A stretch of 64,000 nt of DNA from Roseburia_C amylophila (GCF_025567465.1 NZ_JAOQKI010000008.1:1-64000); one strand, 5' to 3'. Positions 33,287 to 41,472 are shown, counted from the stretch's first letter. Program-made: numbers and translations. Notes: generated from the sequence alone by a model not told the origin.

Positions 33287-34708
33287 ATGAAAAAGAAAAA
33301 GAGAATATTAAGCTTCGGACTGGCAGTGTGCTGTTTTGTCGGCTTATTGGGTATAAACACACAAAAGGTAAAGGCGGCAGAGTACTGGCCTAAGGACCCG
33401 GAAACCGAATCACCCAATGCGATTGTGATGGAAGAGAGCACAGGAACGGTTCTTTATGATAAGAATTCCACGGAGCAGCATTGTCCGGCAAGTATCACGA
33501 AGATTATGACCACGCTTCTGGCACTGGAAAACTGTTCGCTGGATGAGACAGTAACATTTTCCAAAGAGGCGGTTTATAACACCCATGGTTCTGGAATCTC
33601 CAGGGATGTGGGAGAGCAGATGACCATGGAGGAATGCCTTTATGCAGTCATGCTGGAGTCCGCCAATGAATGTGCCTATGCGGTAGCGGAGCATGTAGGC
33701 GGAACCGTTGAGAATTTCGTTCAGATGATGAATGACAAAGCGGCAGAGTTAGGTTGTGTGAATACACATTTTAACAATCCACACGGACTATCTGAGGGAG
33801 AGGATGCAACCCTTCACTACACCTGCTGTTATGATATGGCACTGATTGCAAAGGCGGCTTACCAGAATGAGACTTTCCGTGTGATTACATCAACTAAGAC
33901 CTATCAGATTCCACCAACCAACAAGCATGATGAAATCACCTATCTGCAGAATCACAATGAGATGATTCATGCCTTTAAAACCAGAGGACAGTATCTCTAT
34001 GAATATTGTGTTGGTGGCAAGACCGGATACACCACAGCGGCAAACAGTACGCTGGTTACCTATGCAGAAAAGGACGATATGACACTTATTTGTGTCATTA
34101 TGAATGCCCAGTCGCCGGCGCAGTGGACAGATAGTATTGCATTGTATAATTATTATTTTGAGAACTTTTCGCTATATAATGTAGCTCAGAATGAGACAAG
34201 GCTTGAAAATGGAGAAATGGATACGGGAATGCTCAATACCAATTCCTCCTTTGTAAAGATAGACCCGGCGGGAAATATTGTTCTGCCAAAGAGTGCAGAA
34301 TTCAGCGAAGCTACGCCAGCAGTAAGCTATGATAATACTTCGGATGATGTGTTGGCAAATATCAAATATACATTTGCAGGACATGATGTAGGCAGTGCGG
34401 ATATCATTTCCACCGGAGTAAAAGCAGATACATTCTCCTTTGATAATGTAAAATCAGAAGAGATTTCTACGGAAGCAGGAACCAGAACCACCACGAAGCA
34501 TAAGTTCCAGATAAATATCTGGAAAGTGTTATTGGGAATTCTCGGTGTCGCAGCTCTTGTGGTCATAGCATTTCTGATTTGGAGATTTGCGGATAATTTC
34601 TATATTATCAGACACAAATATTTCTCAAAGAGCAGACCGGATAAACGTTATAAAACCATAAAAAGAAACTATCGCAGCAAGAGGAGACGACGCAGAAGAA
34701 GAAAATAG
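33287..34708 (+). CDS. D-alanyl-D-alanine carboxypeptidase (S11, DacF-like)
   Basis: A 473-residue penicillin-binding protein that trims the terminal D-Ala of peptidoglycan stems. A signal peptide ends near VKA-A (residue 30); the active-site motifs are SITK (Ser69, Lys72), SAN and KTG. Unlike DacA, the C-terminus has a true membrane helix (about residues 410-432) and a tail finishing in a run of Arg and Lys (RRRRRRRRK), which would sit in the cytoplasm. AGGAGCAGC lies upstream of the ATG. A palindromic terminator follows. Confidence 0.92.
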   Translation: MKKKKRILSFGLAVCCFVGLLGINTQKVKAAEYWPKDPETESPNAIVMEESTGTVLYDKNSTEQHCPASITKIMTTLLALENCSLDETVTFSKEAVYNTHGSGISRDVGEQMTMEECLYAVMLESANECAYAVAEHVGGTVENFVQMMNDKAAELGCVNTHFNNPHGLSEGEDATLHYTCCYDMALIAKAAYQNETFRVITSTKTYQIPPTNKHDEITYLQNHNEMIHAFKTRGQYLYEYCVGGKTGYTTAANSTLVTYAEKDDMTLICVIMNAQSPAQWTDSIALYNYYFENFSLYNVAQNETRLENGEMDTGMLNTNSSFVKIDPAGNIVLPKSAEFSEATPAVSYDNTSDDVLANIKYTFAGHDVGSADIISTGVKADTFSFDNVKSEEISTEAGTRTTTKHKFQINIWKVLLGILGVAALVVIAFLIWRFADNFYIIRHKYFSKSRPDKRYKTIKRNYRSKRRRRRRRK

Positions 34709-34754
34709 TCTCGAAAATTGCAATAGAACAACTGAAAAAGACAAAAATAAAAAG

Positions 34755-34789
34755 AAACGACAATATTTAAATTTAAATATTGTCGTTTT
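34755..34789. terminator. Perfectly palindromic terminator
   Basis: AAACGACAATATTTAAA pairs with TTTAAATATTGTCGTTT with no unpaired bases, flanked by A and T runs; suitable for both directions between convergent genes. Confidence 0.8.
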
Positions 34790-34836
34790 ACGTTATCTTG
34801 GACATTAACGTCAGGACGAATTATATTCTGATAATT

Positions 34837-34917
34837 TGTGGATAAATCCATTATTATTCTGTTATTGTAGTAGAGTTATCCACACTATTTGGATAATTAT
34901 CATCAATTTGTGGATAA
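34837..34917. promoter_or_regulatory. Cluster of DnaA boxes
   Basis: Three perfect DnaA 9-mers TTATCCACA: 34837-34845 (minus), 34876-34884 (plus) and 34909-34917 (minus), with a one-mismatch box at 34886-34894 (minus). All lie within 81 very A+T-rich bases. The last overlaps the end of the ArgR-like gene. No dnaA or dnaN is near, so this may be a DnaA-titration or regulatory site rather than the origin. Confidence 0.7.
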
Positions 34918-35415
34918 CAGAGTCTGGAGGTAGGAAAGGATACGGCTGCGCTCCCTGGTGTAGATAATGATGCCATTATAAGCCTTTACCATAGTATCAT
35001 AATGTCCCTTTAAGCTGATGGAAGAACTTAAAGTATACATCAGATAATCGGCAAGCTCGGTTGGTACTTCAATCAGTACCGGTTCGGATTCCGCCAGACT
35101 TTTTAAAGAAGCTTCACCGGATTGCAGCAGGCGGCTGATTTCTTTGTCCTGCTCAAATTGCTCTGATGTTTTATTTACAATAAAGTAACCTCTCTCATCC
35201 CGGGGCATATCCATTGCCTTGATGGCACGCTGCACCTGTTTGGTCAGCGCATCGGAAGCAGGGTAAAGGGACTGGAAATATCCCATAAAATCCGAAGCCT
35301 GACGGAAATGTTCATTGCAGCCCTTTTCTAATACTTCTGTGACCAGAATACGTTTGATAATCTTCTGGCAGGTTTCCCGGGAAGGGTTTTTTCGGGTAGT
35401 ATTTTCTGTTTCCAT
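34903..35415 (-). CDS. Uncharacterised protein with ArgR-like layout
   Basis: A 170-residue protein of unknown function. Residues 10-75 could form a winged helix (pattern HFRQASDFMGYFQSLYPASD then ERGYFIVNK), and residues 105-168 (EVPTELADYLMYTLSSSISL ... YNGIIIYTRERSRI) resemble the hexamerising, arginine-binding domain of ArgR in strand-helix order, ending in a TIL-type strand. This is a pattern judgement, not a confirmed match. The inner ATG at 35415 is chosen because GAGGT lies upstream. DnaA boxes overlap its 3' end. Confidence 0.5.
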   Translation of the reverse strand: METENTTRKNPSRETCQKIIKRILVTEVLEKGCNEHFRQASDFMGYFQSLYPASDALTKQVQRAIKAMDMPRDERGYFIVNKTSEQFEQDKEISRLLQSGEASLKSLAESEPVLIEVPTELADYLMYTLSSSISLKGHYDTMVKAYNGIIIYTRERSRILSYLQTLLSTN

Positions 35416-35487
35416 AAATACCTCATTTATCAAAAACAAGCGTATATTCGAATAGACATATGCGACATTAAATATTGTTCCAAATAA

Positions 35488-35516
35488 ATTATACGACAAG
35501 AAAATGACTTTTACAA
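35488..35516 (-). promoter_or_regulatory. Promoter of the ArgR-like gene
   Basis: On the minus strand TTGTAA (35511-35516) and TATAAT (35488-35493) with a 17-bp spacer. Confidence 0.55.
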
Positions 35517-35553
35517 CGACAAATTAAAAAAATGGGACAAATTGCAACAGAAA

Positions 35554-35582
35554 TTGACAAGCGGCAAAAATTAACTTATACT
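35554..35582 (+). promoter_or_regulatory. Promoter of the AbiE-like pair
   Basis: TTGACA (35554-35559) and TATACT (35577-35582) with a 17-bp spacer, 28 bp before the start codon. Confidence 0.7.
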
Positions 35583-35610
35583 AGAAGAAAAATGCGAAGG
35601 AGCGATATCT

Positions 35611-36225
35611 ATGAATGCGAAGCAGAAAGAGCAGACCATTGAAGAGATAAAGAAGCTTTTAGAAGAAAATAATGGCATTGTGAAAGCCGAAAAATTATAT
35701 CCTTTGGGATTGACCTATAAAAGTATTCAGGGACTGGTGAAAGCCGGCATACTTGACCATGTAAAGAGTGGATATTATTCCATGGGGTATGAAGAGAAGC
35801 CGCAGGAAGAAATTATTCTGGGACTGTTTCCGGATGGAATCTTATGTATGGACAGCGCCCTTTACTATTACGGTTATATTGAGAAGCGTCCTTATGAATG
35901 GAGTATTGCCATTAGCAAGAATACTTCGAAGTCAAGGTTCCGCATGGAATATCCGGTGGTGAAACCATATTATACAGAGCCGGAAGTCATGGAGCTTGGC
36001 GTAACGGCCATTCCTTTTGCCGGTGGCGAGATGAAGATTTATGAAAAAGAGCGTCTTATCTGTGACTGCCTCAAGTACGAGGAACGTCTGGAGCGGGAGG
36101 ATTTAAAGAAGGCGCTGCTGGCATTTATCAATGAGCCAAAGAAAGATATTGCAAAATTAATGGAATATGCCAGAGCCCGCAAGGTTGTGGCAAAGGTTCA
36201 GAGCAGAATTGGAGTGTGGCTGTAG
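35611..36225 (+). CDS. AbiEi-type antitoxin / transcriptional regulator
   Basis: A 204-residue protein matching the AbiEi antitoxin family of type IV toxin-antitoxin systems. The N-terminal winged helix (KLLEENNGIVKAEKLYPLGL ... LVKAGILDHVKSGYY, residues 14-60) binds the promoter; the C-terminal domain (about 65-204) includes the family pattern CDSALYYYGYIEKRP-like DSALYYYG and ICDCLKYEERL. In characterised systems AbiEi represses its own promoter and counters the AbiEii nucleotidyltransferase without binding it. Start ATG follows CGAAGGAGC. The downstream gene overlaps its stop by one base. Confidence 0.8.
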   Translation: MNAKQKEQTIEEIKKLLEENNGIVKAEKLYPLGLTYKSIQGLVKAGILDHVKSGYYSMGYEEKPQEEIILGLFPDGILCMDSALYYYGYIEKRPYEWSIAISKNTSKSRFRMEYPVVKPYYTEPEVMELGVTAIPFAGGEMKIYEKERLICDCLKYEERLEREDLKKALLAFINEPKKDIAKLMEYARARKVVAKVQSRIGVWL

Positions 36226-37094
36226 TGGCAGAGTGCATACTGAGAGAATCATTGATCCGGCAGAGAAGTGAGGACTTGCAGATCCCTTTTGTGGACCTGC
36301 TTCCTTCTGCGGTAACCGAGTATTTTCTATATCAGATAAGTAAATCAACATTTGCAGAGAAGCTTTATCTTAGAAATGGCAGCAGCCTCGGTGTGGAGAA
36401 TTATCGCCGGAAGAGAGTCTTTTCCCTTTCCTATTATTATCAGGTGGTAAAGGATGAGCATTTAACGGAAATACAGTTAGGGCAGCTCATGAAAGAGGTG
36501 TTAAGCCGGAAGCCGGAGTATGTCTATCAGATAGAGAAAGAAAGGGCGGGCAGCTATCAGATAGAGGTGCTGGCAAAATCAAAGGAGCATGAAGTTCCCA
36601 TTACCCTGCGTTTTCAGGAGCTTCGGGACGAGCAGATGCAGCCTGCCCATGGAGAATTGCCATTTTTCTTACAGGAGAATACGGTAATCCAGTTTCTGCA
36701 ATATCCTTATGAGCAGGTTGTGGCAGAGAATTTTGTGGAAATCTTAGAGAAAATGGAATTAATCAACGACCTGTCCTGCTATGAAGAAATTTATGGAATC
36801 TTAAAGAAAGAGGCGTTAGATGGCAGAAAGGTTGAGCAGCAGATTATTGAAATTGGAACAAAGAGAGAGCTGTTCTTTGGAAAAGACCGGCTGGATACCG
36901 TCCTTCACTATAAGGATTATACTTATATGAAACGGAAATGGACGGCATACTTAAAGAGGGAACGCAAAAAAGAGCCAGACTGGGTGGAAGTGATGACTCT
37001 TTTGGAAGCCTTCTTCCCACCGGTTTGGCGTGCAATTATCAGAGATGAAATTTTTATCGGAGACTGGATGCCGGAGCTGTGCCGTTTCCTGTAG
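36225..37094 (+). CDS. Putative AbiEii-like partner with degenerate nucleotidyltransferase site
   Basis: A 289-residue protein in the place where AbiE systems encode the AbiEii toxin. The GTG at 36225 overlaps the antitoxin stop (TAGTG) and has GGAG ten bases upstream. FAEKLYLRNGSSLGVENYRR may correspond to the nucleotidyltransferase entry (GG/GS-x-AL...RxSxDxDF), but the two Asp residues expected after it are replaced by RVFSLSYYY, so catalysis by the known route looks unlikely. The rest is helical and basic. It may be an inactive or highly diverged relative; family assignment relies mainly on gene context. Confidence 0.5.
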   Translation: MAECILRESLIRQRSEDLQIPFVDLLPSAVTEYFLYQISKSTFAEKLYLRNGSSLGVENYRRKRVFSLSYYYQVVKDEHLTEIQLGQLMKEVLSRKPEYVYQIEKERAGSYQIEVLAKSKEHEVPITLRFQELRDEQMQPAHGELPFFLQENTVIQFLQYPYEQVVAENFVEILEKMELINDLSCYEEIYGILKKEALDGRKVEQQIIEIGTKRELFFGKDRLDTVLHYKDYTYMKRKWTAYLKRERKKEPDWVEVMTLLEAFFPPVWRAIIRDEIFIGDWMPELCRFL

Positions 37095-37098
37095 ATAC

Positions 37099-38124
37099 TT
37101 AATGGCTATAGTCGCGGATCAGCGTCTTTAAGAAGCCGAGAAGTGACTTTGGCTTGCGGAAGTCAAAGCAAGGAACTTCTTCGCATTTGTAACCGAAATC
37201 ACTGGCGATGGCAACAAGACCGGAAAGGGGATGCAGCGGAGTCTCATTTAACTCACTGCTCAAAAGCTCGATTTTAAAGCAGTCTTCATCTTCTAAATCG
37301 CAGGTGAGGATGAGGTCTACATTTGTAATATTGGAAAAATCTTTTTCTGAATCAAAGATGGCAGCCTTAATGCCATCTTTTTTTAATGCCTCCAATAGCT
37401 GGATGCAGAAGGTCTTTTTATCAATGATGGAATCCCCCACCAGCGATACCACAGGAATAAAAGAAATAATATTGCCTGTTGCCGGAAGCTCCAGATTGCT
37501 GTCTTCATCAAAAAGCTCTCCCCGTTCAGAAAGCAGCTTTAAGGCATGATAATAATGGGTGCGGGTATTGATGTTAAAAAATTGTTCATTCAGTGGAACC
37601 GGACATACTTTAGCCAGTTCGTCTTCCGGGATATAGCCGGCATTGCATTTCTCATGAAGCCGGTTAAAGGAATATTGGTGAAAGAGCATGGCTTTTCCCA
37701 CCTGCGGAATGCAGCTTTTAGAATAGACTGCGGAAAGTGTCTCCAGCTGGTCATTGGCACGCTCAATCGCCCAGATAGGATGCTCCTGTGGCTGTGACAG
37801 CAGGTAAAGCCCCAGTGCCGGTTCTACAAAAGGTGTATCTACGGAAATGAAGAAGGCACGTTCCTCAGAGATCATGGAAAGTGCGCTGAAGATACCGGAC
37901 AGCGGACCGGCATTTCCATAGATGTCTCCAATGGTTGTCACCGGAAGATTCAGATGCGCATAATCATTTTTCTGCTGGACAGAAAGGTAGATTTTTGGAA
38001 AATCCGGCTGAAATTTCCGGACCAGATATTCAATCAGGCAGCAGTCCCCAAAAGGGAGCAAAGCCTTGTCCGTTCCAATTCTTGTACTTTTTCCACCACA
38101 TAATATAACCAGTGCATGACTCAT
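37099..38124 (-). CDS. mobA: Molybdenum cofactor guanylyltransferase fused to a MobB-like domain
   Basis: A 341-residue fusion. Residues 1-190 are MobA, which transfers GMP to molybdopterin: ILCGGKSTRIGTDKALLPFG is the nucleotide-binding loop and SVDTPFVEP the metal site (usually D-x-P). Residues 210-341 align in layout with MobB (FIPVVSLVGDSIIDKKTF) but the P-loop lacks the GKT of a working GTPase. It lies alone, with no other molybdenum genes in the window. It converges with the AbiE-like pair, four bases from its stop. Confidence 0.85.
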   Translation of the reverse strand: MSHALVILCGGKSTRIGTDKALLPFGDCCLIEYLVRKFQPDFPKIYLSVQQKNDYAHLNLPVTTIGDIYGNAGPLSGIFSALSMISEERAFFISVDTPFVEPALGLYLLSQPQEHPIWAIERANDQLETLSAVYSKSCIPQVGKAMLFHQYSFNRLHEKCNAGYIPEDELAKVCPVPLNEQFFNINTRTHYYHALKLLSERGELFDEDSNLELPATGNIISFIPVVSLVGDSIIDKKTFCIQLLEALKKDGIKAAIFDSEKDFSNITNVDLILTCDLEDEDCFKIELLSSELNETPLHPLSGLVAIASDFGYKCEEVPCFDFRKPKSLLGFLKTLIRDYSH

Positions 38125-38180
38125 AACATTTACCTCATGTAATATTTACCTTCTCAAAAGTTCTTCCATCATAACATAAA

Positions 38181-39650
38181 TCAGTCTGACTGTAAAACAA
38201 ACATATCATTTCTCATATGTACCCGTTCAATTTCATTACGGCGGTAGCTCTGAATCAGATAGTGATTTTTCTGGTCAAAGAACAGAGCAATCTTCTTCGT
38301 AAATATGGAAGTTCCCGGCGTATATTCAATGATGTGCAGGGATGCACGGTATTGTTTCTTTATTTTCCAGATGTCCATAAGACCGATTCCGCTGCCGCCA
38401 CTGTCCTTGTGGGTGGTGTGCCGGGTCTGACCAAAGTCCTCAAAGAGCTGCACATCAAAGGCATTTCCACTGTCAGAAATCTCCAGGGTGGAAGTATCTT
38501 CGTCATGACAAAGGCAGACAGAAAGACTGCGCACCTCATTATCACCAATGGCAATCATGGCATTTTCCAGCAAATCCGCCAGAAGGTGGGAAAGGTCTTC
38601 CCCGGAAATGATATCTTCCGTCATTTTTACAATATTGCCTGTGATATGCAGGGAAAAGTTGATGTTCTGCGCCAGGGCACGCTGCTGCATATAGGTAAAA
38701 AGCGCATCTAAAACACAGACCCCGGTCACCGGAAGAGCGTGTTCATCATGGCGGTAGGAGTTCAGCGTACCTTTCCGATCCTGTGCCATGGTCTTTAACC
38801 CGCTGGCAAGCTGTTCGCCCTTCTTTCTGGTATCATCGTCTGTAGCTTCCGTTTCTAAGTATTCGCAGACAGCCAGTTCCATTGCCGGAATCAGCTTGTT
38901 ATCTTTATGAATAATCTTAGCCAGGGCATCATTATTTTCCTCTAATTTCCGGATGCGGTTATCTTTCTCAATGAGTTCATTCTGCAAAGCCTTAAGCTCC
39001 GCCTGCCGCAGCTTCTCCCGGTAGTCACGGGTAATCCGGAACCGCCACCAGCAATAAAGCAGAAGTCCAATCAGGAAAAGGGCAATGAGGAGAAAGAGGA
39101 ACTGCATGTCAGGAATGGAATCATAAAAGCTGATTATGGTAACAATGAGCAGAATAAAACAGCTTAAGATGAAACCTGTGGCAGAAGAGCCGATTTGATA
39201 GAGAAATGGCATGCCACGGCGGAGCCTTTTGATTTTGAAAAGAAGGAATATTAAGAGCGATTCAAGAAGTCCACCAGTAAATTGTATTGCTACATAGGGT
39301 AAATCATAGCGTCCATAGAAAAAGGGTGCAATTACCAGGGCGGTAAGCAAGGCTGCAAGAAGAAAGAGAATATAATGAATCCCTTCAGAAATAACCAGTG
39401 TTACAAGACTTAATGAAATTGTTTTCTGGGTAAAACGAGACAATATAAAAGTATTAAAAAGTATAATTGTTGGAAAAATGAAAATGAAACTATTAGCTTC
39501 TAAAAAACAAAAAAGAAAACTATCTATAAGAAAGATAATGAAAAAGGATATTTTCTGAAGAATTTTAGGATTTTTCAAATTAAGGAGCTTATAAAAAAGA
39601 TAAAAGCTACATAAAAAGTTAAAAAACCAACGAATGCTATCTTGAATCAT
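38181..39650 (-). CDS. AgrC-like sensor histidine kinase (GHKL type)
   Basis: A 489-residue kinase with six or seven N-terminal membrane helices (to about residue 200), a coiled coil, a phospho-acceptor region with His in AKIIHKDNKLIPAM, and a GHKL ATPase (LADLLENAMIAI, SDSGNAFD, SGGSGIGLMDIWK). Polytopic sensors of this type detect peptides in AgrC and related quorum systems. The ATG at 39650 is chosen: its GAGGT site overlaps the earlier in-frame ATG. It lies downstream of a Spo0A-like regulator on the same strand, with a 13-codon peptide gene on the other strand between them. Confidence 0.88.
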   Translation of the reverse strand: MIQDSIRWFFNFLCSFYLFYKLLNLKNPKILQKISFFIIFLIDSFLFCFLEANSFIFIFPTIILFNTFILSRFTQKTISLSLVTLVISEGIHYILFLLAALLTALVIAPFFYGRYDLPYVAIQFTGGLLESLLIFLLFKIKRLRRGMPFLYQIGSSATGFILSCFILLIVTIISFYDSIPDMQFLFLLIALFLIGLLLYCWWRFRITRDYREKLRQAELKALQNELIEKDNRIRKLEENNDALAKIIHKDNKLIPAMELAVCEYLETEATDDDTRKKGEQLASGLKTMAQDRKGTLNSYRHDEHALPVTGVCVLDALFTYMQQRALAQNINFSLHITGNIVKMTEDIISGEDLSHLLADLLENAMIAIGDNEVRSLSVCLCHDEDTSTLEISDSGNAFDVQLFEDFGQTRHTTHKDSGGSGIGLMDIWKIKKQYRASLHIIEYTPGTSIFTKKIALFFDQKNHYLIQSYRRNEIERVHMRNDMFVLQSD

Positions 39651-39766
39651 ACATAACCTCATATAAAGAAAGAAAAAAGCATATAAAATGCAATCTGTAA
39701 TGCAACTCCGTTAACCAGTCGGTTTTTTCTATACTCTTCTTACATTTTGAGAAGGAGGAAGAAAAA

Positions 39767-39808
39767 ATGGCTTGGTTTTTAGATTTTATAAAAAAATATT
39801 TTGGTTAA
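39767..39808 (+). CDS. 13-residue amphipathic peptide gene
   Basis: Encodes MAWFLDFIKKYFG and a stop, with GAAGGAGGA seven bases before the ATG, a near-ideal ribosome site, and TATACT at 39730-39735 upstream (no clear -35, as for activated promoters). The peptide is short, amphipathic and lacks Cys, so it is not a thiolactone AgrD; it resembles phenol-soluble modulins or leaderless signal peptides. It lies between a polytopic GHKL kinase and a Spo0A-like regulator, and its stop overlaps the regulator's stop tail to tail in GTTAAC. A signal or effector role is inferred. Confidence 0.55.
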   Translation: MAWFLDFIKKYFG

Positions 39809-40587
39809 CGTCCATCCGTAATCTTTTCCGCGTAAAAGTAAATGAACTCCTTAATGGTAGGCATTCCGCGGTCAGGATTAATGTGGGCAGTGTAGCAGTT
39901 AAGAAGAGTTTCGGTGTCATTGGAATTCCATGCGCGGTTAATGGCATTCTGCATGGCACGTTCCACACTGGAATTACTCTTCTTATACTTGTTACCAAGA
40001 ATCTGGGAAATGTTTGTGGTCGGTCCATCAATTGTTATCATAATGGCATCGGTCAGATATTTGTAACCAACAACCTTTGGACTGATACCAATGAGCTCCA
40101 GTTCCCGGTGGATTCTGCGGATAAGTCCCTGCTCTAAATCTTTTTGATTATCTTTCATATAAGAAGTATTGGATGTGGATTCTGTCATTTCAATCATAGG
40201 AAGAAGCTGTTCGAGAAAATCAACAGCAGATTCCGGAGAATAAGAATCTTCATATTTGCCGATAATGAAATCAGCACCAAGTCTTCTGGCAGATTCCAGC
40301 GTGATTTTGCTGGAGTTGTAAGTAGTGACAAGAATATAAGGCTTTTTCTCTAAGCCCAGTTTATTTAAGTCAGAGAGGAAAAACAGTCCGTTTCCACCGC
40401 CGTGATGCAATTCCAGATCAAGAATAACAGCGTCAGGAAGCGTATTCTGTACATATTGAATGCCAACATAAGAATTATTGGTGACGCCGGCTAAATCCAT
40501 ATTATCTTTAGTTGCAATATAGTTTGAAATACGATTGCAGGTGTTCATATCATCTTCGATTAATAAAATGTGGAGCGTTTTTTCCAT
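39805..40587 (-). CDS. Spo0A-like response regulator
   Basis: A 260-residue regulator: receiver domain (1-125) with Asp12-Asp13, phospho-acceptor Asp57 in VILDLE and a retained Lys in IIGKYE, then a Spo0A-type DNA-binding domain (about 150-258) with the IHRELELIGISPKVVGYKYL and SSVERAMQNAINRAW patterns. It is a paralogue, not the main Spo0A, because the recognition helix is diverged and the partner is a GHKL kinase. ATG 40587 follows AGGAGG; a TTG two codons earlier is less likely. It probably takes phosphate from the kinase encoded downstream. Confidence 0.85.
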   Translation of the reverse strand: MEKTLHILLIEDDMNTCNRISNYIATKDNMDLAGVTNNSYVGIQYVQNTLPDAVILDLELHHGGGNGLFFLSDLNKLGLEKKPYILVTTYNSSKITLESARRLGADFIIGKYEDSYSPESAVDFLEQLLPMIEMTESTSNTSYMKDNQKDLEQGLIRRIHRELELIGISPKVVGYKYLTDAIMITIDGPTTNISQILGNKYKKSNSSVERAMQNAINRAWNSNDTETLLNCYTAHINPDRGMPTIKEFIYFYAEKITDGR

Positions 40588-40663
40588 GTACAAGTCCTCC
40601 TGATTTACTCATATATCGTTTCAATAAAATAACATTTCACAAGGCATCTTTAAAATTAAGCTT

Positions 40664-40692
40664 ATTATATCTCAAAAACCCCTTTAAAACAA
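40664..40692 (-). promoter_or_regulatory. Promoter of the Spo0A-like regulator
   Basis: On the minus strand TTGTTT (40687-40692) and TATAAT (40664-40669) with a 17-bp spacer, about 75 bp before the start codon. Confidence 0.5.
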
Positions 40693-40882
40693 CAAAAAAC
40701 AATACAAACCAACGAAAACCAACAACAAAAGCGTAAAGTTTGTGTTGGAAAAAAGTGGTAAACTACCCAGTAAGGAGTATCGATAAAGAATTTGAGTTGT
40801 GTAAAGTTATCATATAGATTCGGGTGGCTGCTTTCAAAGCAGTCACCCGAAAGTCGTTTCTGGAGAGTCTGAATAGAAGCCG
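40693..40882. other. Intergenic stretch with a strong hairpin
   Basis: CGGGTGGCTGCTTT (40821-40834) pairs with AAGCAGTCACCCG (40837-40849) with one mismatch and a two-base loop. No T run follows, so it may be an attenuator or the relic of a small RNA. Otherwise A+T-rich and empty. Confidence 0.4.
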
Positions 40883-40911
40883 TTGACTTGGACAAAATAG
40901 TAGAATATAAT
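40883..40911 (+). promoter_or_regulatory. Promoter of the toxin-antitoxin pair
   Basis: TTGACT (40883-40888) and TATAAT (40906-40911) with a 17-bp spacer. TACGAAAA-like repeats at about 40917-40949 between it and the antitoxin start may be the antitoxin's operator. Confidence 0.65.
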
Positions 40912-40959
40912 AAAAGTACGAAAAAACATACGGATTTTAATACGAAAAGAGGTGAGAAT

Positions 40960-41211
40960 ATGATAGCAGTAAAATCAATGAATGTAAGAGACCATTTTAA
41001 AGAGTGGTGTAATAAGGTAATAAATGGAGAGACTATTATTGTATCAAGACCAAAGAATGAAAATATTGTTATGATGTCTGAAGCAGAATATAACGATATG
41101 AAGAAAGCTCAGAGAAATGCAGATTATCTGGCTATGCTGGACAAATCTATGTCCGAAGCGGAATCTGGTGGAGTTATTGTAAAAACAATTGGGGAATTGG
41201 AGAATTTATAG
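40960..41211 (+). CDS. Phd/YefM family antitoxin
   Basis: An 83-residue antitoxin: the N-terminal part (KSMNVRDHFKEWCNKVINGETIIVSRPK) is the DNA-binding Phd/YefM fold, and the acidic C-terminal tail wraps the toxin. It should repress its own promoter. ATG 40960 follows AGAGGTGAG; the upstream frame from 40888 overlaps the -10 box and is rejected. The toxin gene starts directly after its stop. Confidence 0.88.
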   Translation: MIAVKSMNVRDHFKEWCNKVINGETIIVSRPKNENIVMMSEAEYNDMKKAQRNADYLAMLDKSMSEAESGGVIVKTIGELENL

Positions 41212-41472
41212 GTGAATATCATTTTTACACCGACTGCCTGGGAGCAGTATACAGAGTGGCAGCGGGAAGATAAGAAAATAGTAAAACGCATTAATGAATT
41301 GATAAAAAGTATAGACAGAGAGGGATTGGCACAGGGAATAGGAAAGCCGGAACCATTGAAATACAGGAAAGTCTGGAGCAGGCGGATTACGGATGAACAC
41401 CGCCTTACATACAATTTTGATGTAAATTTAAATTTAATTATTTATACTTGCAAATATCATTATGAAGAGTAG
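41212..41472 (+). CDS. Txe/YoeB family mRNA-cleaving toxin
   Basis: An 86-residue RelE-fold ribonuclease that cuts mRNA on the ribosome. The YoeB signature is intact: Glu in GKPEPLKY, Arg in WSRRITDEHRLTY and the terminal catalytic His-Tyr in CKYHYEE. It starts with GTG immediately after the antitoxin TAG, so translation is coupled. Length is typical. Confidence 0.92.
   Translation: MNIIFTPTAWEQYTEWQREDKKIVKRINELIKSIDREGLAQGIGKPEPLKYRKVWSRRITDEHRLTYNFDVNLNLIIYTCKYHYEE

Noticed and set aside
34837..34917. DnaA-box cluster considered as the chromosome origin
   Set aside because: No dnaA, dnaN, recF or rpmH gene nearby and no DnaA-trio or clear unwinding element recognised, so it is reported only as a cluster.
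40821..40849. Perfect-looking hairpin considered as a terminator
   Set aside because: No T run follows on either strand, so it was only noted as a hairpin.
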